64,000 nt of DNA, taken from contig CM046458.1 in NCBI GenBank assembly GCA_025506515.1, positions 38,369,940-38,433,939 on the forward strand, written 5' to 3'. Both the position numbers and the translations under genes were made by a program. Below the pieces are notes generated by a model that was not told the origin of the DNA, searched no databases, and saw only the letters and a program-made list of their open reading frames with translations. Source of the stretch: Flaveria trinervia (taxonomy: Eukaryota > Streptophyta > Magnoliopsida > Asterales > Asteraceae). Shown here piece after piece: positions 11,027 through 23,287 of the stretch; the first letter of the stretch is position 1, and every line of letters begins with the position of its first letter.

Positions 11027-13229
11027 GTCTATCATTATCAACGTCTTCAAACAAATTCAACACCGAGAAGTCAACATTAGAAAGATATTCAATTTGAATA
11101 TTTCTGAATCTAATTAGAAAGATTATTAATTTCATAAACTCCCCCTATTTATGTGCTCCCCCTTTTCGAGTGCAAGCTTTGCAAGGATATAGAACAACTT
11201 CCCAAATCCTCTAATCTTGAAAGCTTCAGAATATGTAGGAGGAGGATTCCTAGCTTGGTATCTTCTGCAAACTTGAGGAACAGTTCTCTGATCACGTACA
11301 CTGCTTAACTGATGATCGGACGTCACTTAAAGCAAAAAATCTGAAACACATTCTCAAACACAATCTCGACATTTCTAATTAGATCATTTCATTTTAACAA
11401 AATAAACCCGTGTTTATCTGTGTGTGAAAAACATGCCAACCCGTGTTCGTTTGTGCGCAATTTCTATGAAATGCATGAAAAATGATAAAATTGTAACAGT
11501 ATAATATGGAAGATCTAAAAGAAATTTTTGAAATGAAAATATATGATAATTTTATTTTATTATATCATATTTTTTATCTATCATTATTTTTTTGTTTCTT
11601 TTTTTAAACCGAGAACTGAATCGATCATGAGATCATATCCTCAAGATATACTTTAGCACAAAGATGAATTTATACATCAACAAGAAATGAGATCACATTG
11701 ATAACTGAATCTAATCATAGTTTTTGAATGATTTTCAAATTCTAAAATAGATCAATAACGATTGTTGATATGTTTGTCCACTTAAACCCATGCCCTATCT
11801 TTTTCAACAAGCAGAAGATGATTCTTAAGGTTCGATTAAATGCTTTAGAATGCTAGGACCCCACAATCATTTGGCAAAAACCCTCACCCACCTCAGGATT
11901 TCTTGAATTTTGTAACGATCTTTACAGATCAAGGCTTATGTATTAGTGTGCAAGAGATTATTAACAAAATTGCATTCTGTGATAAATTCATCTTTAGATG
12001 ATTTGACATAACTTAGACCAAAATGGTGAAAGCTCCAGGTCTATACTCACGTATAACAAAGGAGATGACCATTTAATCATGTGTCGATGAGAGCTCCAGG
12101 TCAGTACTATCGTACAGCAAAGGATATTATCACTCAGAGTCAGTACTACCGTACAACAGAGGAGATTAGCACAAACACAAGACAAATAAATACCCAATCA
12201 AGGCACAAAGATATGGCTTATATGATTTGTATCATGGTGGGTGAAAGATCAATTCTCAATCCGATTTTTGTCGGGACTCAGTTTTGTGCAGGCCAAAAAA
12301 GATTGCGTAAATCCAGACGTCTTAAGCATATATTTTAATTTAAATCATGATGTTGCTGTCTACTTTATTCTTCAGGCTGAGTCTACCAAGCATATCATTA
12401 AAGAATCTGTTTGTTTTTCTATTATATGCAATTAAAAATAAGATGTGAATCAGATAACAGCATCAGTTACTATCATTTCTCTTTTTAAAAACGTAAGTCA
12501 TGCAAAAACAAACATTCCAGAAGATATACAATCATTTCTCAATCATCTCAAATCAAGTTCCCAGTTCTCTTTTCATTTTTATTTACTTATACTCTCCCCC
12601 TAAATTTTTATTTTTGCAAACTTATTTTTTATAATTTTTTTATTATTATTTTTTATTTTTTAATTTTTTTAAAACTGTATAAAAATAAAATTTTATCAAA
12701 GAAGGTCTTCCAAACTACACTGATATAAATATAAGAATGATTATCAAAAAATATGTAGTGATTGTGAAGTGAGAACTGTGATTGTGTAGATAAAAATCCA
12801 GATTGTGGATAAAATACGATGACCTTAACCTGTTTGTTCCGCCTCAAATTTGAATTATGAATAATCCCTGTCAGTAAACCGGATTACTAACAGTCCTCCT
12901 GAATTATTTCCTACAATCATTAACAGATTAGTTTGAAAGGGGAATCCAGGCCATCGTAGTCCTAGAAGTTCCATTTTCATCGATATAAGGAACCTGCTTC
13001 TACACACAACCATTTGAACAATCGGGGATATCTGTATCCTTCTTTTAATTTTCCAAATTTGTTTTGGTTTAATTAATTTGGAGTTGAATCATTAAATTTG
13101 GAAATCATTTTCTGTTTTAGACCAGAAGGAAAAGAATTTGGTTTTAAACCTTTGGTCATTTTCATCTTTGAATCATGTGAAACAGGCTTCACATGAAAAG
13201 GTTTGGATGGAGGGTTTTTCATCCACCAT
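11027..13229 (-). other. Non-coding interior of element D (no pol)
   Basis: No domain is recognised over 2.2 kb. Short open frames (11132-11326, 12653-12847) show nothing familiar. 12600-12670 is a T/A-rich low-complexity tract. This is the region where pol would be in a complete element. Confidence 0.5.
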
Positions 13230-15184
13230 TCAAAGATGTATGCTTTTTACCTCTTGATCCAGAGAAGCAACCTGTGTTGAATTTACCATCTGGAACATTC
13301 TTTGTAGACTTACAGCTGGAGAAGCAATTTGTTTTGCCTTTCCATCCGTAGCAAGCCTTTGAGGACATTTCTTTACCACATGACCTTCTTTTCCACACTC
13401 AAAACAAGCCTTGAATGGCTTTTGATTCTTTGTAGTCTTGTGTTGTGCAGGTGATGATGAGTATTGCTTGGAGCTTGTAGCAGATTCTTGCTTGTTCTGA
13501 AGTTTCTCGTGCTGAGCAATGAATGAGATCTTTACTGATTGACTGGGATGCTTTGCAATTGGAGAAAAGATTCTTATGGGTCTTGATTCAGCTTTTGGAA
13601 GCTGTTGTGACTTGACAATGTTAGGAGACATCTTGATCTGTGAGGAACCAACACGCACCTCTATGATTGATTCATCATCTGAGCTTGTCCAGTCTCGTAT
13701 ACACAGATCTTTCTCCAATGAATCTTGATTGACATCTCCTATTATGTCGGCTTCACTTATAGGTTCTCATTGCTTGATGATTCAACAATTGTTCCTCTTT
13801 TTTAACAAACTTGACAGGAACAAACGAAGGAATGTTACCTGATTTGAATTTGTTGAAGAAAGTTGAAGAAGCAACTGATATTGGTGTTGGAGCATCAGAA
13901 GTGGAATCGTCATTAATCTTCTTATCAGACCTTTGCCTAAGGAATCCCAAACCTACAAGAAAATCCTGCACATCTCTAACCTCTTTAACATTAATGTTGC
14001 TTAAACCTGCATTTAAACTATTAGTTTCTGCAGCTTCAATCAAATCATTTGTTGAATGAGGTCTGGGGATTGGTAAATAACATAAAGTAGAAGGAGGTGG
14101 AACTGAATTAAATATAGTTTCACCATCAATTGATATCAAATCCAATGTTTTACCCGCACCCCTTGGTGTATAGCAATAAGTTCATCCTTTTTCATGTGTG
14201 AAAGGGTCCATTTATCAAGCTTTGTTTGAAGCTGAGTTGTTTCAAACTGAGCTAAAACAGCCCTTTCTCTCAAAATATTAATTTTAACGTTACGCTCCAA
14301 AATGGTTCTTCTTAAAAGATCATTTTCAGCCAATGCTTCATTAAGTTTCCTTGAAAAAGCAATTTAATTTTTATTCAATTCCTGATTGACTATTTGTAAT
14401 TCCTTTTCATTTTCCAGTAACAATCTGTTGGCCTTATAATCCCAAGTAATCTGATTTTGCAAGATGAAGAACACATATCTTGAACAGTCTCATAAGGAAG
14501 ATCCATGATAGTTCGTTCTGCAGCTAAGTTCTTTTCACGGTTGCAAAGCCTTGTGATTTTTTGTTGTTCTTCTTTTGTTACCTTCAGCATCTCCTCAGTC
14601 TCAGATTCTTTCTTTATGTTATCAGTTTTTCCAGCCTTATCATCATCGGTTCTCACAGACTCCAGTTTACAGTCATTGTCGACTCTTAAAGCTTCACGAT
14701 TCTCTTCAACAGTTTTTCTGAATTTAGAGTTTAAATCCGAATCAGTACTCAATAACTTTAACTTTTCAATCATCTCTATTTGTAATCAAGTATGCTTGTT
14801 ACAGGATAAACAAGATCAGTATTAAGCACGTGGTTTGATGTGGGAACACGGCTTGCTGAAATTCATTTCTTGGATATCCAGCTCGAGAGATGTTAGTCTA
14901 TTGATCATATCCATAAGTTTTGTGTCAACATAACCTCTTTCTTGCTTTAGCATTTTAACTTGATGATTCCATGCAGATGGAAGAGATTCAAAAAGCTTTT
15001 GAATTTGTTCATGATTACTGAGATCAGGAACATGCTTCTTTAGATTATTTGCCACCTTTAAGAATCGATCAATCAAATCTGACAATTTTTCTTTCTTCAT
15101 GCCTACAAAAGAGTCAAACCGGCTTATGAGATTATCTGATTTAAAATCTTCTGAAGATGACATTTTATTCAAAATTATGAACAA
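13230..15184 (-). pseudogene. Gag-like protein of element D
   Basis: Starts at or near MSSSEDFKSDN (about 15160). The first piece (15184-14822) contains LFESLPSAWNHQVKMLKQ, typical of the copia gag UBN2 domain. Next come Lys/Glu-rich coiled-coil pieces (14773-14390 and 14333-14136) and a linker (14145-13753). The last piece (13718-13230) holds the zinc knuckle CFECGKEGHVVKKC (C-x2-C-x4-H-x4-C). Frames change between pieces, so it is broken or mis-sequenced. Product role: RNA packaging and particle formation. No protease follows. Confidence 0.7.
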
Positions 15185-15968
15185 TTAAACACCCCTAAAA
15201 TATTTTTCCTAATAATTGTAAAATATTCTCCCCCGGGAAAAATATATTATAAATCGATGAAAATTTCTTTATCAGAATGAACTCAATAATCCCAACTAGG
15301 GGGAAAAATTCATCTTTAACATTCGAATTTCGCTGAAGAAATGATAGTTTCGCCGAAATTATAGTTTCGCAGAGCTAGTTTCGCTGTGAACTCTAGTTTC
15401 GCTAAGGCGCCAGTAGATTCGCTAACAATTTAGGCAGCAGTTTCGCTAGAAGAATGTCACAAATGACTTAGTTTCGCTGATAAGTTCACACGAAACAAGC
15501 TTGAACTTTCGTTCAATGATACTTTCGGCATCAATTTCGCTTGTAAATCACCCACAAGCATTGTTGAACTTTCGTTCAATGAAACTAGTTTCACAGGACA
15601 GCAGAAAACAACTTCAATGAGGATAACCCATGTAGTTTCGCTGGAAGAACTCGTAGTTTCGCTGGAAGAACTCGTAGTTTCGCTGGAAGAACTCGTAGTT
15701 TCGCTGGATGAACAACTAATTTCGCTAGACGAAGCTGAAAAGCTTTTTCAACACGAAATCAATCTGAAGTTGCCCAAATCTCAATGGAGTTGAAACCTGA
15801 TGATTAACAGAGCTTTCCACCAATAACAAGCAAACTTCAATCAATTTCCATATCAATAACACTCAAATTTGATCCGAAATTGATGAAAACTTGATATTGA
15901 ACAAAAAAACCAAAACCTCAACTTCTCTCTCTAAAATCTTCAAATCTTCAGTGTATTTGATCCAAATG
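15185..15968 (-). repeat. Leader of element D with repeated TTTCGC motifs
   Basis: The stretch between the primer site and gag contains more than ten AGTTTCGCT-type words between 15330 and 15735. They include an exact direct repeat of about 21 bp (TAGTTTCGCTGGAAGAACTC) at 15632-15715. This is transcribed leader, where packaging signals of retroelements lie. No gene is seen. Confidence 0.6.
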
Positions 15969-15980
15969 GCTCTGATACCA
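15969..15980 (-). other. Primer-binding site (initiator tRNA-Met) of element D
   Basis: Minus-strand TGGTATCAGAGC lies three bases after the 5' LTR end, and the same 12-mer serves family B. It is complementary to the 3' end of plant initiator tRNA-Met. Confidence 0.85.
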
Positions 15981-15983
15981 AAT

Positions 15984-16439
15984 TGTAACTCCAAGATAAT
16001 CAAACTTGAATCAAATCATGAAGAATTAGATTAAAATAATGATAATCATATAAAACCTCTTTGATCTATATTGATTGCAAAATATGTGTTTACAAATAAT
16101 CCCCATCTATTGGTCATGCACTATTAACCAACACTAATGACAATTAACCTATTTATAGTATAGACTAATATCCACTAATTGCACTTAACCCCTAGACTTA
16201 GGCTTATTAATAGAAAATTACATATTAAGCATAAAAATGACTAAAACAAGATAAAATATATTTGTTCCCACAAAATATATTTATTACAATAAACTCCTAG
16301 TCGTCTAAATCTTCAACGTCTCGTCTCGGATCTTCGTCTCGAACGTGTCGGGTTTGACTTTTATTGACTTTGACCGTGACGTTACTTTTGTTGACTTTGA
16401 CTGTGTTGATAATATAGACTATCTTGTACAGTTGCAACA
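15984..16439 (-). repeat. 5' LTR of nested element D
   Basis: 456 bp. TATA box on the minus strand at 16149-16158 and five W-box cores near 16353-16410. It differs from the other LTR by scattered substitutions and several one-base indels. Confidence 0.85.
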
Positions 16440-16444
16440 AAGAC

Positions 16445-16990
16445 CAATGATATGGTTTCCTTTGACCAATCTATTCATATTTTTAAAGTTTGTGTGCCCC
16501 AAACGTCTGTGCCAAACCTAGGACTCATCAAATGATTTTTGAGAAAAGACATGTTTCTTCTATTGGTGTTGTAGAATTTTGGTTTAAGACATAGGTGTTA
16601 TTCTTCCTCAGATTCTTTAGGACAACCCACTCTTCAAAGATCTAAAATCCCGGTTTCAGAATGTAGCAATGAGTGTTGGTAAAGTGAGTTGAATATTTAT
16701 TGTCGCAGATCTGAGACACACGTAGAAGATTGAAGTTCAATTGTTCACAGTAGTTCACTCTATCAAAGCTCAGCATCCCATTTGTCATGGATCCTTCACC
16801 TGTAATTCTTCCACCTTGTGAATCTTCTCCAAATGCCATAGTAGTTCCTTGTATTTTCTTGAAGTCATGAAGGAGGGAACGATCTCCAGTCATGTGTCGG
16901 AATGTACCAAAGGCTATTGGACCTATATGGATGACCCTGCAAGCATAAAAGAACTATTAGAATATGAAATCCAAGCCATGATGGTCTTGG
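16445..16990 (-). pseudogene. Integrase N-terminus and protease remnant of the outer copia element
   Basis: 16445-16530 encodes WHRRLGHTNFKNMNRLVKG, the His half of the integrase zinc domain (GAG-pre-integrase). 16642-16893 gives RHMTGDRSLL and GGRITGEG with VNYCEQLNFNLLRVSQIC, the region just after the aspartic protease active site in copia Pol. A clean D-S-G catalytic triplet is not visible upstream of RHMTG, so the protease looks inactivated. Confidence 0.75.
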
Positions 16991-17215
16991 GTTTCCTATT
17001 CCTATCCATTATGGTGAGCTCATGATGCTTTCCTCTAAATTGTGATCTATTTAGAGGTGACCTTAGAGATTGCTTGTGATTTTTTGCTGGAGTCATCTCA
17101 TCAACATCAACTGAAGAATCAAAGAATTAGTGAAATCTTTGACCTCTATTCTTTTAAGAAATTTAATCCATTTCTGATTATCAAAAATCATTTTAGGTTT
17201 TGGAAAGTCAAACTT

Positions 17216-19980
17216 TTACTTAATATATGATGGTTGTTTCTTTGACTTCCATATTTCTTTTATGTTACTCCTATCATTGAGTGATCTAGATGTGCTAGAT
17301 TGATTGATGGGCAAATGACTCCTGACTTGGGTTTTGCCGGATGATGTTGTTGAGACGGGTTTGTTCTGAGCAATTCTTATTCCTTTTGATTGAAGTAACA
17401 ATCTGATGTATTATGATTGTTCATATTGCAAACTGAACAATATTTGTTAAAATAACAGTTTTTGGTGGAGTGGTTATTCATGTCACCCATAAAGCAATAT
17501 TAATTGCAAAAGCAATCTTCTATTTTGTGATTGAACATATCACATATGTCATAATACATTTGTTTGTTTCTTGAATCAGATTCTGATTTGTGAGACTCAG
17601 CTGATTTTCTCATCTGCTGCTGAGCCGCTTTCTTTTGCTTAGGGATGAATCAAAATCAACCCTTTTGTTAGATTTTTCGGGTTGTTTTTGTTTCTTCAAA
17701 CCTTTCTTTACCTCTTTCTCAAATTAATCAACGTGCTCCTTGGTGCATATGTCAAAACCAACTCCTTGTCTTAATTTTGAAGATTGAGGGTCTGACAGAG
17801 TTTTACACGTTGAAATCAGTGATCTTTTTTGTTTCTTTTGCAATGAAACCTTGTCTGATTTGCTTGAATTGTTTGGAGATATAATCTCATTATCAGAACT
17901 GCTTTTAGCAGTGGGTTTCACTGACTTCACAAATTTCTTTTTACCTTTTAAAACAGAAGGTATGAATTTCACAATAGAACAATTACCTTGATGGGGCTTG
18001 TGGGTTTGATGACACTTACTGCCTTGTCTAAACACTCTTTGATTTTAATTAGGTGTTCTAATCTATTTTATCCTCATTTGTTTCAAAGTAAACATTTGGT
18101 TGGTTTTGAGGATTTGTGATCTGTTTTACTATATTTTTGGTTCAATAGTATTAGGTTCACTTTTCTCATTGAGTGTAACAGAGTCAGGCATGACAGTGTA
18201 GTTGTCATTGTATGGTGGAGGACAAGAGTTATACCCGATCCCGACATGTCTTTGGGATCCTTTTGAGAATCAAGCATCTCTTGCAGCTTGACTGAAGATA
18301 GTTGAAACTTTTCCAGTTTCACTTCAATAAGTGTATGTTCAGCTTTAGATTGTGCCAACTTTTTAGTCAGTTGCTCATTCTCAGCTGCAAGAGTGTATTT
18401 TTCACCATGTAATTTTTCAATGTCAGAGATGAGAGATTTTATTTTGATTTCAAAGCCTTTTATTTCTCTCTTAAGCATCTCTGACTTAACCTTTTCCTCT
18501 TTATTTTGTCTACAAGTTTATGGTTATGCTCTCTATAACCTTGCAGTTTAGTAATGCATTTTTTACTACATAGATTAGATTTTACCTTAGAAATGGACCA
18601 TCGTTGATATGAGCCATGAGTGCATGATTTGAATTGAGGCTTGACTTCCTCTGCATACAGGCTCCAGTCACATACTCCATCTTGCTTTATCACGAGAGCA
18701 TTTACAGATGACTGACTGCTTCCATGAGCTTGGTTTGTCAGTTGAGGTTGATTATGATATGATTGATGTTGTTGAGGATGATGATATTGCTGTGATGATT
18801 ATTGGAGTGAAAGCTTGAGTTTGGCTGTGAGGATGACTGGCTTTGAGAATCCTTTGAAGGTTGTTTCTTTTGGGGCATTGCATTCTCTAAAGAAGTGGCC
18901 AGCCATGCCACAGTTGAAGCACTTCAATTTGGATTTGTCATATCCAAGCTTTGTGTTTTCATTAAGGTTGAGCTTTCTGCCTTTTTTGAAAAACTCCTTT
19001 GCTCTCATAGCAATCATGGCCATTTGCCATTGCAAATCCATTTCTTCTACATCATCTGGATCTATTTCTTCTAAGTCTTCCTGGATCAGATGTGTTGATG
19101 TGAGTGTTCCTCCCAAATAGGCTTCAAAGCATGCAATAAAGGCATAATAAGTTGCCTTGTGTTCTTCAGATCTTGTGTTATCAGGAGTGGTTGTAAGAGT
19201 TGCAGTGAGCCCTGATGCTTGGGATGATGTTGATGGTGATTAATTGGTGGAGTTGCAATGAACCCAGTGGTATTCAGTTGATATCTTGAAGAGATGAAAT
19301 CATCCTCCTTAGTAATGAAGGCATTTTCCACAGAATGAGATTTTGATGGAAACTTATATGCCTCAATCACTTTGGGTCCTCCTAAGTTTCTGCTTCTTTC
19401 ATCTAGCTCCAGTGCTTCTATCTTGGCTATCATAATACCAGAGTTGTACTCTCAAGATCAGAGTGTTCTTTAACATGGTCATATTTGTTTCCAGGTCTCT
19501 GGAAGATTGTGTAGCATTTTCTTGTTTAATTCCTTGACTTTGTAAGTGACTCCCATGATTTCCAGTCATTTACCACTGTACAAATCTGTGCAGTGTTTAG
19601 ATATGGACTCCCCTTAGAGTGATGAAATGTTTCGTACTGATTAACAAGTTTATCCATGTTAATTTCTACAACTTCACTGCTTCCCTCACATATAATTCAC
19701 AGTGCATCCCATACTACTTTAGCAGTACCATACTTCTCTAGTCTTTTCAGTACATCCATCTTGAGTGCTGAGTGAGGATGGAGTAAGATTTGAGATCAAT
19801 CTTGATTTTGTTGTAATCTTCATCATCAAGAGTCAGATATTCAATGGGTATTCTTGCTGTCTTGTAGATGGCAGCTTGATCTGCAGACAAGTGACAGGGA
19901 TGTGTAGCCCCTTGCATATTGAGATACAAAAGTCAAGATCTACACCCGTAATGTAGTTTCTGAATCTGATTTTCCATTGC
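17216..19980 (-). pseudogene. Gag of the outer copia element (family A1)
   Basis: Downstream pieces (17216-18693) are Lys/Glu/Ser-rich with coiled-coil spacing (KREIKGFEIKIKSLISDIEK at 18478). The piece at 19116-18799 contains DLEEIDPDDVEEMDLQWQMAM and the zinc knuckle CFNCGMAGHFFREC. The upstream pieces (19433-19086 and 19929-19747) match the N-terminal gag region with ATHPCHLSADQAAIYK. Family B gag has the same acidic motif before its first knuckle (DDLEEMDILSQMAL), so they are relatives. Many stops and frameshifts. Confidence 0.7.
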
Positions 19981-20382
19981 TTAAACTCATATTATGTTTA
20001 AGCATGGGAGGTTTTGGTGTATGACCAAGTTCTGAAAAGTATGAGAATCCATTTAAACAGGTAGTTTTAACTTGTTTAAGTATAAATTAGATGAGTTTTA
20101 GGTTCATTAGTCCAACTGGTCCAAATGTCCAAAACAGGTCTCAGAATCAAATCTCTTACTATTCTGAGTTTCTTGTTGTTAATGTTTACTATATCAACTG
20201 TTCACAGCTTTGAGAATGAAGACTGTTGCTGTGTTTTGAAAGAAGAGCTTGAACTGCTAATGAGTATTATCTGCTTGTTTACTAAATATAGGTGATAGAA
20301 CACTCTATTAGTGACTCGATCACCAAATCAATCAAGTTCTATTCGGATCTAAGGTAGATCTGGAAAAGAACTGAGAGCCAAA

Positions 20383-20394
20383 GCTCTAATACCA
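20383..20394 (-). other. Primer-binding site of the outer copia element A1
   Basis: Minus-strand TGGTATTAGAGC, one base different from the initiator-tRNA-Met site found in elements B and D, two bases inside the LTR end. Confidence 0.8.
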
Positions 20395-20396
20395 AT

Positions 20397-21144
20397 TGAC
20401 CGGTTGATGAGAATGAAAATCTCACTTAGGATCGAATATGGTGATCAAGTCAGAGATTGAATGGCGGAAACAAACAATCAATAAACATTTAATGCAAGAA
20501 TATACTCATAAATGCTTTGTATATATTGATGAAAGTGATGATTACAATAAATGCTAGGGTTTTAGCAAGAACAGTAATAATGCATCTAGAGAATATGTAA
20601 TACAAAATATTCTGATTGTCTATGTTTTGTCACCTCAGGTACAAGGATTTCTATTCTATTTATAGGCAGACAAGTTGCCTTTTTACAAAATGATTAAACT
20701 ACCCCTGACCTATACATCAGAACTAGTCTAAGTCTTCATAAGCATTTCTTCTTGTTCATCTACATTGGCAAATGCGGATGAGTTGGACTTGATCAGCATT
20801 TCTTCACTTGGTCTTCCGCATTAGTATGTTGGTCATCCGCATTGGGTAATGCGGATGAACAAATACTTCTGAGCATTCTTGTCCGGTCATCCGCATTGGC
20901 AAATGCGGATGAACAAAATCTTATCCACATCTCTTCTTGTCTTCCGCATTTGTTAATGCGGAAGAACAAATACTTGTCAACATTTTTTTCTTTGCCTTCC
21001 GCATTAACAAATGCAGTAAGCCAATACTTGTTCTTCTATTGAAGGGTCTTCATCCGCATGACACTTGGACTTATGGGAATTCCAGCAGAACAATCATCAA
21101 CTCACCAATTGAATTGGCATGTATGATCCTTTCAGGGTCCAACA
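20397..21144 (-). repeat. 5' LTR of outer copia element, family A (copy A1)
   Basis: 748 bp. On the minus strand it starts TGTTGGACCCT and ends CCGGTCA next to the primer site. The same LTR in plus orientation is at 38611-39334. TATA box (minus) at 20656-20666. Upstream of it, 20764-21055 has a cluster of CATCCGCATT...AATGCGGATGA inverted repeats in at least six pairs. Confidence 0.85.
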
Positions 21145-22679
21145 CTTAGCAACTCTCCCACTGTGTTGTTGTGTTGTAGTGCATACCCTTCACCGGTCCT
21201 GCATCTCCATTACCACATCTGCTTCAGAATCAATGTTTAGCATTGGAGGTTAAATTTTAAGTAAGTATCGAATGTCACTAGTATCATCAAATGTAGAGGC
21301 TCGGTTGTGCATATGTGATTTTTTGTTTGATTTAGAAGGTAATATTTTTTTAATCTTTGCTACTTAACTTTGTGTATAATACTAATTCAAGTTTTACTTT
21401 TTTTACACATTCAGATGAAAACGAAAACGAGATGAAGGAAGAACTTGTAAAAGATATTAAAGCATTGTATGACATATGATAGTATCCACATTTAGGTGAT
21501 TTAGCTTTCTTATTATTAGAGGATACTGCACATTACTTTTTTATTTAACTTTGAGGTCATCAAGATTTACACTTAAAAGACAATATGTCACAATAGTTGG
21601 CAATGTCAATGTCATTTACATATAGTTGTTCTATATTTTGATTGTAACCTTGTAGGTTGTGATGAACCGGAGATGATGATGTTATGGATGCACAAGTACA
21701 AGATCTAAGTGTGTAGCTATTTCTCCTTCGGTGGGGTACAAGATGCAAAAAAATATGTTTTGGAGATGTTTTTAGTTCTTAATTAGTATTGTTATGACTG
21801 TTGAAATTTTATCTATTTAACATTTGTAATTTCATATTAATTACCTGTTTTTACTTTTTTTAGAATTGAACCATCCTAAATCAAATCCATTTTAACCCAA
21901 CACATATTATAACCTAACAACCAACCAAATACAACCCATCTATTTTGACATCTCTATATATTAGTTGTAGCATGTATGAGGTGAAGAAGCACACATGAGG
22001 CTGATTCAGTTGCTAAATATATTTACTGATAATCTTTTGGTCAACTGATTAAGATAAGATACTCATGACATGTAAACATATAACTATCATTGCTTTAAGT
22101 TTCACTATACGTAAAATACTCAAAGTTAAGACAAAGAGTTTTTCTAATAATTGATTTCATCCGAAAAATAATTATACATTTCTCATTAAAAAAAGTTGAC
22201 ATATATATTATATATATTAGTAATTTTTAACTTGTTTTGCATTATTAGTTGTACCTTATGCTTTTATAGGTTGTACCTTTGTGTTTTCTTTATTATTTTT
22301 TTACTTTTGTTCCTAATAGTTTTCATCATTTAACCCTAACATTTTTTTCAACTTTGATTTCTATACTTTTTCATATTTTATAAATTTTTCGTTTATTACT
22401 TTTCGGTCTAAACATTTGAGTTAACATGCCCAACATTATATGTGGTTCATAAGTTTTACCTTTATTTTCTCATTTAATTGCAAAAATTAGATAAAACATA
22501 AAATACAATGCATACTAACACACTGATATTGGCGTGCATGGTCCAACAATTTTAAGTCTACTTTTCGTTCAATTTTATTTCTTTCATGTTTATTTTTTGT
22601 TTTATGAGTTTTTCTCGTATTGATGATCGCTAGAAATAAGTGACATTGATACTAATTTCCATAGTTTTATCTCTCGCCT
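21145..22679. other. Unassigned AT-rich DNA
   Basis: No protein domain or clear repeat is recognised. 21560-21748 and other frames are short and unremarkable. It lies between the family A LTR and the Harbinger element and may be the target DNA of both. Confidence 0.4.
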
Positions 22680-23051
22680 TATGGCGAGGGCTTGCCCGTC
22701 TCTGACGTGGACCGTGACATTGATAATAGTTAGACTATCCTTATTGCCCGCCCATGGCCGGCCCATCACCAACGTGGACCGTGCCCATCGAAAAAGCGGC
22801 GATCGGGGAAAGCCGCCTGTAAAGTGGTCGCTGTCCGAAAGCGCGGTGGAAAGGAGAGGGTGGTGGCCCCCACCACCATAAATAATAATTTTATGTAATT
22901 TTAAATTAAATATTAAAATTTTTTAATTAAAATAATAATTTAAGTATAATATTTAGTTAAAATGAGTTAATTAAATAAAAATATTTTAAGTTTTTTACAT
23001 TTATACCATTAAACTAATTAATTAGAGTTTATTTTTTATATTTTTTTTTTA

Positions 23052-23193
23052 TTCATAACGGCTACTTGTTTGTTTTTTCATAACGACTATTTTTTGATTT
23101 TTTCATAATGACTATTTTTATGTTTTTTTCATAACGGCAAGTTTATTTGTTTTTTTATAACGGCAAGTTTATTTGTTTTTTTATAACGGCTAT
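23052..23193 (+). repeat. Short tandem array of AACGG-type units before the Myb-like ORF
   Basis: About six units of roughly 24-33 bp. Each has ATAACGGCTA, ATAACGGCAA or a variant, then a T-rich spacer. The best units (23054-23064, about 23182-23192) match the MSA consensus except for one position. The array ends about 95 bp before the start codon. Confidence 0.6.
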
Positions 23194-23287
23194 GTTTTAT
23201 TCACTCAAGAGTTTTTCTCAAATCACACATTTTCATCTTTCAAACATTATAACTTTCTTCTAAACACAATTCAAAATTCAATTCTCA

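Larger units (their letters stand above)
10547..16444 (-). mobile_element. Complete nested gag-only copia-type element (D) with AAGAC target duplication
   Basis: Two LTRs (10552-11013 and 15984-16439) begin TG and end CA on both strands and are about 94% identical by eye. The AAGAC duplication is at 10547-10551 and 16440-16444. A primer-binding site adjoins the 5' LTR and a polypurine tract adjoins the 3' LTR, both for the minus strand. The 5-kb interior has gag sequence with a CCHC knuckle but no protease, integrase, RT or RNase H. This matches the TR-GAG class of non-autonomous elements (LTR elements that keep only gag). It would need Pol from a relative. Confidence 0.85.

Noticed and set aside
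22681..22881. 66-codon frame in a GC-rich patch as a gene
   Set aside because: No domain, and the patch contains internal repeats; more likely the end region of the Harbinger element.
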